From Salminus brasiliensis (Eukaryota > Chordata > Actinopteri > Characiformes > Bryconidae): 64,000 nucleotides of DNA. The position numbers and the translations under genes are program-made. Under the pieces are notes generated by a model that saw nothing but the letters and a program-made list of their open reading frames with translations, made no database searches and was not told the origin of the DNA. The stretch is taken from positions 91,454,007-91,518,006 of the forward strand of contig NC_132878.1 of the NCBI RefSeq assembly GCF_030463535.1, given 5' to 3'. Every line of letters starts with the position of its first letter. Within the stretch, counting starts at the first letter, position 1. Shown one piece after another: positions 54,202 through 64,000 of the stretch.

Positions 54202-56811
54202 GCAGCCACCACAGCACCACAGGATCATGGGTAAAACCGACATCAGGCTGGTCACGGGCCACAAGACGGGCCTCGCACATATCCAGCTCTGCTTAGTTCG
54301 TGATTGTCACCGACTGTGCAGCCTGTTATTAGCAAATGCAACAAGCTTTATCGGTTATGCCCTTCATTCAGCAATTTATAAGCTTTGACGTTGGAAAAGG
54401 AGAGAAAGGAACAAGATTATTATTATTATTTTTTTTGTAATATGAACTGGACTGATTAATAGTTCTGTATATTTTCTCACTAGATAGAGACAACACTGGG
54501 AGACCATGTTTTTATGCACTTTTGTCTAAGAAAAAACAAAATCTAGTTACAAACAAAATGCTGGAATAGTGGGTAGAATATGCAGTGGTACTCCAGAAGA
54601 AGCCTATGCAATTTTAAACAGTTTTAGATGGTAAAGGGCGCTACAGTGAAAGTCTGTGCATTTTTTTTTGTTTGTTTGTTTTGTTTTTATTTTATTTTTT
54701 TTATTAACCACTACACCTTGGGTCTAGCTTCTATTAAACAGTCTCCTGAAGGATGCCCAATATTTAGTTGCATCCTTGAACAAGGGAAACATAAAATGAG
54801 TCTGAGCTCATCTCATGATGTCCCATATTGTCTATTTGTAAAGCTCAAGGAGTGAAGTGACCTCTTTTTATTTAATGCATTGAACTATCAGAGATTACAT
54901 TGTTGAGATTAAATGCTGAGAGCCTGTGGATTTTTTTTTTTAATACATTGCAGCAGATTTATTTCTCGTGGTGATGTTAATTTGTTGTTCTGCCTACATT
55001 TAAGACTTTCTTCTATTTAATGGGATCATTTATTAATTGTATGTTGTTAATTGAGAGTGTCTTCTGTACGTTGGGTATCTATAAAAGAAGGAGTAAAAGC
55101 AGCTTACTCTGATCAGGATCTGAAATCGTCTGCCGTTTGAGTTACTAGACAGTTTTATGTTCAGCAGAGATCATTGTTTATACTTTGCTTTAAATGCTGT
55201 ACCTGGCTAGGTTTCTGGAAACATGCACAATTAGCTTTTTTTTCCCCCAACATTTTGTTGAGATGATATTTCTGAGTGGATTTAAATGGATCTTGTATTA
55301 ATGTGTTTTGGGGTGTTCTCCTTTTGGTAATAGTGATTTTTAACCTATTTTGTTTCCCCCTGCGGCTAGAAAACAGAGAGGCAGGGACTAAGACCAAGGC
55401 AGGAAGCAGCCCCTCTCAGGCTGGAGGCTCATCCTCTAGGTGCATGTATTATGTTGCAGGATTGAGCAACAGTGGCGCTCTGAGCTGCTCACTGAGGAGT
55501 TTCTGATGTACTGGTAGGGGCTTGTCTTACTGTAAGTGAAATCCTCATTGCCCACCACTATTATCTGCCATATGTAACCTGAAGAGAGTCATACCCTCCG
55601 GGATCTCTGTTAATTGTGTCCCATCCCTCCCTCACTGTCTCTCTCTTGCTCTCTAGCCTTCCCTCCCTTTTTCTAGATGTAGTGAAAATAGCTAGGTGGT
55701 GTGGTCAAATGGATGCAGGGCTAAATTTGTAGGACACTGAAAGAATATTGCAGTGTTTATCAACCTAATCACGGTCTGCCACATGAATTATATCTGCGTG
55801 GTCATGCAAAAACCTTTTTCAATCTTTAAAATGACCAAAAACCTTCTCAACTTTCAATGGAAGTCAAGTCCACTTAAGTCATTTAGGAGCATTTCTATTG
55901 GTCCATTCATTATGAAAGGATGATATAATGAAAAGAACAAATTATTGATTGAGTTGAAAAATTGGGAGGTGCAAGGTGTTTCTGTGTGACTGCGACGATA
56001 TGATCGATTAGCTTAGATGATTAAGTACTTAGTAAAAGAACAGAATAACCTGTTGACTTGAAACACAGTTATAATAGAAGCCTGTGGGCAGGTGCTGAAG
56101 TGACCATACACTAGTGATTAAGTTGGAAAATGCCAGTTTTTCCTTTAAAGAAGCAGAGACTAAAAACTATATGAAGTATGTGTGTGACGGTAATCTGTGT
56201 AAGAACTTGGGTTCTTTAGCAGTGATCATAGGTTATTGCTCATTTTTGCAACCATCAACATATTCCTGCTTTATGTAGAACAGCTAAAGAAAACAATAAT
56301 TTTCATACAGAGTTAAATTAAGGTTTTCTTTTAGACTGCTGTGTATGCAAATTGCTGCATCTAAGACTAGGTGTGGTGTGGTACTTTGTCTGCATTTTAA
56401 AACACCCTGTCATTTATTCTTGTGTTGTCTTCAAGCAGGGTTTAACAATACCTTTCACCCAATAATAGTTTCAGTTAAAAGGGCAGTAGGGTTTTGTTTT
56501 TCAAAACATTAATGGAAAATTACATACTATTCCTTGCACTAAGAGTGGAACATTACATGGCGATGGGAAATTAAGGCTCACAGCAGTCTATAAGCTGGGG
56601 AAAATGCCATTCTTTCCTGTGGTATTCAGCAGAAATATGCACCTTACATCTTATTGTGTTCTCATAACCAGACATGTGGCCAATCATGTGACCCTGAATA
56701 GAAATGCAACCGACAAGTGAAATAAGAAAAATGTGACTTGCTGTTTCTTTAGCACTAGTGGTGTTCACACTGAGTGGGATGGGATGGAAAAGGGGTTTTA
56801 TGGTTTTGTGG

Positions 56812-56848
<37 letters not shown>

Positions 56849-56885
56849 ATGTGTAATATAAATAAAGTGTATATGCGCTTGCCTC
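54202..56885 (+). other. rab11al: rab11-like 3' UTR
   Basis: About 2.7 kb from the stop codon to the AATAAA at 56861-56866. It is AT-rich and contains a family E repeat copy at about 55825-56000 and a (TA)n tract at 56818-56845. Earlier cleavage is possible; I did not find a clearly better AATAAA upstream. Confidence 0.5.
56861..56866 (+). terminator. rab11al: Candidate poly(A) signal of the rab11-like gene
   Basis: AATAAA followed by a GT-rich stretch (GTGTATATGCG) and TCGTGCTGG, as expected for a cleavage region. Confidence 0.5.
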
Positions 56886-56948
56886 ATTTAGTCTCGTGCT
56901 GGTCTTAAAATTAAACAAACCAACAAATTTTGAGATTATTAAATTTGT

Positions 56949-56954
56949 TTTATT
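56949..56954 (-). terminator. Candidate minus-strand poly(A) signal of the convergent gene
   Basis: TTTATT on the plus strand, so AATAAA on the minus strand, followed in minus sense by T-rich sequence. Cleavage would fall at about 56925-56935, only about 50 bp from the end of the rab11-like transcript. Confidence 0.5.
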
Positions 56955-59900
56955 AGAAACATTTACAATACATTTGAAATTTGAAAATAACCAAAATCAA
57001 AACTAGTATGGCATAGATACATTGATCAAATATCAAAAAATGAAAACTCACAAAGAACATGTGCTAAGAAATAAACCTGCAATTTTCGTATGCCTCGTGT
57101 GGGCACGACACTGAATGACAAAGTTTAAAAGAAGACGACTTCTGAAAGTATCGGCTAGCCAAGACTATGGTATGGCAAACCCTTCTCACTCACAATCGAG
57201 AAACCAAACACTAACAGCAGGAGATGCTGGTCCAAACTAATGCACTAAGACCACTACATGAGTTATATGAAACACTTCTACTGTGTTGGAAGATTCTGAA
57301 AGCTACCAAAGACAGACCGTTGGACCGGAGTTATCCATCCAAAGCAAGACCAAGAAAATGATCACCCCTATAGCCCCCTTTTGTGTCCCTATCATACTGA
57401 AAAACATACCACGCTACACAGTTACCTTTGCCATTACGAAGTCAAAACAGTTGAGATACACTTTCACCATAAAGTTAGAGCTGAGGACTGTCCTTTTCAA
57501 CGCAAGCTTGAAATCAACAAGCCACCGTTATGTTACGCTAGAATTCAAAGTGATGGTGAAAATCTACAAGCGGAAAAAAGAAGTAAGCGTCAGCCCTTCA
57601 GTGTGTAGTGTGTGTGTGTACGAAAGCCCCCCACTTGTACGCAACATAACATTTTCAGTACTGTGTTCCAGGCCTGGTGTGGATGATGATATAAGATACA
57701 TGCATTGTATTGTACTACTGTATTATGAAATATTTGAGTGTTTTTTGTGTGTGCGCTGCAACCAGCATAGATCTACTACATTCAGTTCACTTAATTCATT
57801 TATTTAGCGAATGACTTTTCACTTTAAAGAACATCTGTGACGTTGGCTCGGATTCGTACGCTTCTCTGAATGTTCATGTAGTAGATATAAGCTTCAACGA
57901 AAATGTATATGCACAATTATCCGCCTGCTTCTCCATTCCAGACACCTCTGTGATGCCCATTCACTTCACTGCAGTCAAAACAGATGAAGTATTTAAAATA
58001 CAAGAACTAAAATGAAAAAGTACTTTCTTTAATATAGATATAAAGGAAATGAGGGAGGAAAGGATTCTGTATTCAGTCAGCAGTATGGGGTTAGTTAAAG
58101 GACATGCAAACAGCAACACTTTTGCCAAGTGTTGATGCAATGCAAAAATGTGATTTTGAGGCACAAACTTGAAGTGACTAAAATACCTCCTAATCCTAAA
58201 AAATATTTTTTTTTTCCTGAAATTATTCCATTGTTAATGCACCTCTTTCTCTAAAACCGTGCACATCTGAAGTTAAAATATAAGCCTTTGAAAGCCCACA
58301 CCACCCACCTCATTTTACACTGTCAGAAGTATGAAGGATTTATCTAACTTTTATAAATAAAAATTCTATAGTTTTAATCATTTTAGTAGAAATCAACTTC
58401 ATGTGTTTTTAGAAATATATTAACTTTTACTTTGTAATAAAAAAAACAAAATGTCTTGAAGTTACTTATAAATATGTTTGCTTCATTTAAGATATTCATA
58501 AATAACATCCAGATACTGACCTCTCCCTCTTTCTATGAAATAATAACCCATGTTAGCAAAATAGAATCTTACGAAAATGTTATAAGACTTTTTTTTTCCT
58601 TAGTTGCTTTTCTACAGGGAGAATCTAAACAGATATGACAAAGCAACTAGTTTCTCTAAACCATGGCATCAAAAACATAAAGCTTCAGTTTTTGATTGAT
58701 GGTCAAAAAGGCAAAATTATACACTGATTGGGTGGTCTTTCGTTTACATTCAAAATGCATTGGCCATCTATATTGAAAAGGCATTAGAATTGCTTTAGTG
58801 CATTATGTACATCTTGTCTGTTCACTTGACGATACGAATGCTGCTGTGTATGTGTGTGTATATATAGATAAATGCCTAGAGCCCTGCTAACTGGAATATG
58901 TAAAAGGGGTTTGTTGAGCTACCAAATCAATAGATTGTAAATATTAACACTACTATACAAAAAGTTAGATTGTACCCTTACGGAAACATTGTGACAGCAG
59001 TTGTTTAATTTTAAGTAATTGTGCATTAGATACTATAGGTTGGCGAAGAAAATAAAAGTTTTGGGGAAACAAAATAAAATAACTTAATACATTATTATTA
59101 TTTTTATTATTTCAAACACTAGATGACGTCATTACTAAAGCTCTCTGTATTACATGTAGCTCTTTTATATCCACATTTTAACGGATAAAAGGTAAATGCT
59201 CTGTAATTAATCAGCATGCATAACCAATATGTATCTAAGGGATTAATTATCAAACCATAAAACACTATGTACTTACTATAAACCACAGTGTTTCTTAATA
59301 TTTACCTTCACAAATACAACACATCGTCATTTAAAACTAAAATCCTTCCTCTTAAATTCCGAATTGGACCACTTTCCAGCCCCATACTCTCATAAGTTTA
59401 CACCTGCTCTCACTCTGCATTTACAACACTGTCATATTGGATATAGTCTGAAGAACAAGTCATGTAATTAATTATTAGGTGCAAGGTATGCTTCCTATTA
59501 AATGGATTTTGCTGGCTGTAGTATTGTTTAAGACTAAAGACGTTCTTGCTTGTCCTGAATAACTGTTATTGCGATTTGTCTTTACATTGGTCTCATAACG
59601 GGTATGATTTACATATACATACAAGTTTGGCTTACTTTATCTTTTCTCTACATTTGAGTGGACCTTTTGTTTCCTTATCCAACATGACCTATTCTGTCTG
59701 AACTCAAGCCTTATAGTTGAGAAGGCTTTCAGCCTGTTTAATGCAATAGCGATATTCGAACTGTATGTTTTGAAACTTTTTGAATCTCTTCTCAATTCTT
59801 TGGCTACCATAAACACTTTAACTTAAACTTTCTATTGGGATAACAACTAGTTATACTATAATATAAACAAACTGTCCAACAGAAGCTTTAGTAACTTTTA

Positions 59901-61439
59901 AAATATTTTCATAATTGGTTTAAATACTGAAATATATTCTCATGATATGCCTATGGTAGTCACATTTTATATCTATCTCCGTATATGTGAGTAAATACAA
60001 TTCTTTTAAATTTAATAGCAAATAAATGCTACTCTGTAAAAAAAATGTACCTGACTCCTTGTTATGATGGGCTCTGTTTATGTTTGCTGGGAAAATGTGT
60101 TGTTATTATGGCTGAAATCCATCCCACCCAAACGTATTGTGTTGATGTATGACTATACAGTGTTAATCGTACTGTGGGTCAGAGTAATGCCAACTTATAA
60201 ATGCTGGTAGGTTCTCGAATTATGCATTTCTAATTTGTCAAACAGGAAATGTCACTGCAATTATTCTGCTCCAGAAAAATGTAATGCATGAGCGTTCACT
60301 TTAAGGGGGCTCCATCTGAAGAGTTTTCTCCATTGTAACAATGCTGGGATTAAATACCGTCACAATGCACATACCTTTGTGCTACGAATTAAAGGAAAGA
60401 GAAAGAAAAATGACAAAGATGCCTGCATGAGATACTTAAAAGTAAAAGCTGAAAATACTGAAGTTATTTCCAACTTTTAAGAGCTACCTATTGTTCTAGG
60501 TTGTTCCATTTTATGTTACAATATAGTCTGTTATTGCTTTGAGTATTCCCTGACTTGATGAATGTAGAGATCCAGGAATACGCTCGTGTAACTTTTTTTC
60601 CCCCCTCTTTTTTTTTTTTATCTACATGGGCACAGTTTTCTAAAATCCAAGCCAACGAATGTGATTTGCATAATTGTTTTAGGTGTTTGGCTTCAAAGAA
60701 TACACAAGATGTGCATACATACATTCCTCCAAATATTCCATGTTTTTTTTTCTTGATCAGCGAATGGGATTGATGAAGTCATTAAAAAGGAACGAAAGCA
60801 TGCACTGCTTTTTGTTGAGAAATTAAGCTACTGTTTGCAAATGAAACACACAAAAACCTCGGCAAGAGCCTGCGTCACCCAAATTTCGCTCGAAGAGAGA
60901 TTTGTTTAATCACTCTTCATTTTGTACCAGTGCAAAGTTAAAAAAAAAAAAAAAAGTGTAAACATCAATACTAATAACAATAATAACATTAATATACATT
61001 AAGCTGAAAAGATGGTTTTTCAACTACTATGAATAGGTTTGGTTTTAGACATGCTATTTGCCTTGAAATAAGGTGCTTCACTCTTATCCAGACGTTAAGG
61101 GTAGTTGGAACATAAGTGCTTTTAATAGCTTCATTTCTTCATACACTAAAATCTCACCTTAAATTAAAATGTCTAAGCCCAAGTGTTGCAATGTAGAAGG
61201 TTCAAATTCGTAGTTCGACGATGTAGTATATTTTCCAGGAACAAAAAAAAAATAAAAGTAGTCTGGAGAAATTAAGAACTGCCAGATTAAACCGTAGTTG
61301 CTGCAAATTATCCAATTTCTCCATCTGCAAAAACACTCCATTTGAATACCTCACTGAATACAAAGAGTATCAGCAAGAGACATATAACGTACCGTCTGCT
61401 CTATTGTTTGGTGGTACAATCGTGAGCTTACCCTAACAT

Positions 61440-62960
61440 TCGACCAGTCCCACACATGTGGCGGTGGCGCATGGAGTCTCCAAAGGGACAAAACTGACCC
61501 ATTTCAGATGGACTACATTTTTCAGTGGCTCCTTTCTTTCTTTCGCAGCAGCCCTCTTGAGGCAAAAAAAAAGAGACCGAAAAGAGTCTCTTTCCCTATC
61601 TTCCAAATACTCTAATCTCCTCGGCCAAAATCCCCTAGCTTGATATGTGGTAGGCGGTGGGTGTGTAATTTGATTCGGCTTCAGCAGCGGCTAAATGGGG
61701 CGTTTCCCCCCTGCTCTCGTGTCAATTACAATTGTCTGATTTCATTTCGGAGTTCAAGGTCGCTCTCCCATTGGCTGCCTGAGGCCGCTGGCTGGCGGGG
61801 CTGGCTTGGGGGGGGTAGCAGCAGGATGTCCCGCATATGTTAGAAACTCCATGGAAACTTTGACCGGCTTGCGGTCCCTCTCACGCACATTAGCCCTGCA
61901 AATATTTTGGGGAGGGACTCAAAAAGAAAGAGGGAGCGTTAACAAGAAATACTTCCAAACTCAATTGTCTATTTTTTGTTGTTTCTTTTTTCGGGGGTTA
62001 ACGAATCCCAACAAACTTTGGATTTCGTTAACCGGACAATGAAACCGAGCACAAAATATATAAAAATTTAACAATTTAAGTTGTCTAAGCCAAATTAATA
62101 GCCGTCTGCTGTCCGAACTGTTCGCCTGCCTCGATTTAGTCTCTCTCTCTTTGAAATAAAATCTGCACTTGGATTTTTTTTTCCTTTGTCAGGACAAAGG
62201 AGGCCCCTTTCCCCAACGGGAATACTAAAGCCCAGAGGAGCAGGAGAGAGGAGGGAGGAGGGTGAGAGTGAGAGACAGAGAGAGAAAGAGAGAGAGAGCG
62301 AGAGATGGAAGGATGAAGGGAGGGGCCCCAGCTGTACCTAGTCAAGCTCTTCTATGAGGAAGTGGGGAGGGGTGTGTGGGTGTTTAGAGCACCATTGAGC
62401 TAGCTGCACAGTGTCCACTGCAGCCCAGGCCTTCCACATTTACTAAGACCGCCCCCCCCACCACAACCACCACCACCACCACCCTTCTCAACTGCCCACT
62501 AGCCAGTTGCTTGCACCTGGTCTATGTCACATGACTAATTATCAGCTCCTCATTGGGAAAGGCCAATGTCTGAACGCTCCGGGGACCATCCCACCACTGC
62601 GACAAAACAATATGCTCTCTGGGAAGGGCCTGTGTAGTCGAGCAGTTGTAGTCATTACAGCCCAAGCAGGAGGACGGTTTAGCGGCGAGTGCGATAAGGG
62701 CACTCCCAAAGAAAAGAACTTGGGTCAGATTTGGAGCACAATATGAAACACCTGCTCCTGAACAGCTTCAATAAAGACGGACCGGCAGCGGGCACTTTGC
62801 AACTCAAATGCAGAGCCGTGGGGACCAGGGGAGCTGCTGCATATTGTACTATAGCTCCGAGTCTTTCTCTTTCTCTCTTTCTTTTGTGCGTGGTCTATTC
62901 AAGCTCAGATTACGGGCCACCCTCCCTGCGTTTTTCTTCAAATCTTTTTTTTTGTGTGTG
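61440..62960. promoter_or_regulatory. GC-richer island with promoter-like motifs
   Basis: Embedded in the AT-rich block. Contains CCAAT-type pentamers (CCCATTGGCTG near 61770, AGGCCAATG near 62562), an M-box/E-box palindrome GTCACATGAC at 62526-62535, G7-8 and C8 runs, and a purine tract GAGAGA at about 62240-62310. It could be a promoter, an enhancer or a conserved UTR segment. No coding exon recognised. Confidence 0.35.
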
Positions 62961-62973
62961 TGTGTGTGTGTGT
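62952..62973. repeat. (GT)n microsatellite
   Basis: About ten GT units after a T9 run; the only simple GT repeat seen in the final 7 kb. Confidence 0.9.
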
Positions 62974-64000
62974 AACCCAGTGCCATTCGTGATCTACATT
63001 TCATGTGTCCATGGTAGAAAACTGCTCACTGAGAAGTTCAATATTCTGATGTAACAGGACTGACAGTGGTGTCCAAGTTGAAAAGAAAAAACGTGAATGA
63101 AATTAACTTGAGGGAAACACCTCTTTCGTAATATCCCAGTGGACGAGTTCCAAAATGGTGAGCTGACAAATCAGTTTACTGCCCAGCACTAAAAGCAAAC
63201 CATGCTGTTTGTGGGGTGTAAACCACTCTTGACATTTTCTTTTCTCCAACTACGTTTTGTTGTGTAGTGTGAAACATAACAAAACAAAATAAATAAAAAA
63301 TCCATAGTTTAGTATTAGTTACTGATTGACAATTGGTATATGAATAGATTACACATACTAGTTTGCTGTCCACATGTGACGTTTGAGTGCACATAGTCCT
63401 GTGTCTTGATTCAGGGTTGTGTGCGTTTACAATTTGTTCCAAATTTTAAGTCCACATCTTCACAGAGGCAGAGATACAAGAAATACGCAAGTCGTCTTTT
63501 TCCGTGCCATCTGTAGTAGCTGACAATCAAGCTATCAATTTTAAGGTGCAACGATAGATCTAAGATTCAGTCAATATCTACCTTTAAAAAGCATATTTGC
63601 CCCTTTGCAGAAAATGCTGGGATGTAAAACTATATTCTTTCCAATCTTACAAATTAATAATAATTTATATAATAATGGTAATAAACTTACAAAGTAAAGC
63701 AAAAGTGTAAAATGTTCACATTGTCTTCTGTTTCTATCCACACTGCAATGCATGTGGAAAAACAGCAGCAGTATAAAATAAAATTAAATTAATTAAAAAA
63801 AAAACAAACCTAAAAACACTAAGCGCTAACTTTTCCCCCTTTTTAACAAAACCTTTATAAAATATATATGTATATATGTGTATATATAAAAGAAAAATCT
63901 GAAAATACTTCTTACTCTTTTTAGTAAAGCAAGCAGTGTCTTCTAAAATATCTGCTTGTTTTGTTTTTTCTTGTTTTCTGAAAAAAGCAAGGTGTACAAG

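Larger units (their letters stand above)
56925..64000 (-). other. mex3a: Probable long 3' UTR of mex3a (partial, coding part outside)
   Basis: Seven kilobases with no recognisable SINE, MITE, Tc1 or LINE, unlike the rest of the window, and no exon on either strand. In human the gene after RAB25 is MEX3A on the opposite strand, and MEX3 mRNAs have long conserved 3' UTRs. With the minus-strand AATAAA at 56949 this makes a mex3a 3' UTR the best explanation. No MEX3 KH or RING sequence is present, so the call rests on synteny and repeat absence only. Alternatives are a non-coding gene or a regulatory block. Confidence 0.4.

Noticed and set aside
57283-57807. A 174-codon plus-strand open frame, the longest outside repeats and known genes
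   Set aside because: No domain, low-complexity hydrophobic and basic composition, no promoter or splice context, and it lies in the presumed 3' UTR of a minus-strand gene. Conservation could reopen it.
62240-62345. Pyrimidine-rich minus-strand frame rich in Ser and Leu
   Set aside because: Translation of a GA-type purine tract, no other coding evidence.

Overview
This is a vertebrate nuclear window, almost certainly from a teleost fish. Genes are split into small exons with GT/AG introns. They sit among fish-type tRNA-derived SINEs, Tc1/mariner relics, short inverted-repeat transposons (MITEs), LINE 3' ends with simple-repeat tails, and long microsatellites. The repeat families look otophysan (characin or catfish-like), but that is a weak inference. 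There is no bacterial, phage or CRISPR content.

Four coding genes are complete, all on the + strand. They are ubqln4 (11 coding exons, 2467-13745, 607 aa), lamtor2 (4 exons, 21190-26740, 125 aa), rab25 (5 exons, 31300-39174, 211 aa) and a Rab11 gene close to rab11a/rab11al (5 exons, 45062-54201, 216 aa). I rebuilt every reading frame exon by exon, and each closes with consistent splice phases and family-typical length. The order UBQLN4-LAMTOR2-RAB25 matches human 1q22, where MEX3A follows on the opposite strand. From about 56.93 kb to the window end there is 7 kb without a recognisable transposon, and a minus-strand poly(A) signal lies just beyond the rab11-like poly(A) signal. I infer that this is the long 3' UTR of a convergent mex3a; its coding exons are not in the window.

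Region by region: 1-2.36 kb is SINE-rich and carries a tandem duplication ending in a (GT)41(CG)6 tract that abuts the ubqln4 promoter. Ubqln4 intron 1 holds a 2.4 kb GATG/GGTA satellite with a 465 bp higher-order repeat. The 14.6-21.1 kb gap holds ubqln4 3' sequence, a hAT-like MITE, a high-copy repeat, and a 367 bp tandem array whose last unit reaches the lamtor2 start. A decayed Tc1 lies between lamtor2 and rab25. The rab25 3' region contains two oppositely oriented Tc1 relics, telomere-like repeats, a nested Tc1/SINE and a LINE end. Rab11-like intron 1 contains a decayed array of about 300 bp units.

Functionally the genes touch proteostasis and endolysosomal traffic: Ubiquilin-4 is a proteasome shuttle, LAMTOR2 is a Ragulator scaffold on late endosomes, and Rab25 and Rab11 control recycling endosomes. 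Nothing indicates co-regulation as an operon. I found no new enzymatic or defence system. The unusual signals are in promoter architecture, tandem repeats and the Rab25/Rab11 tandem pair.
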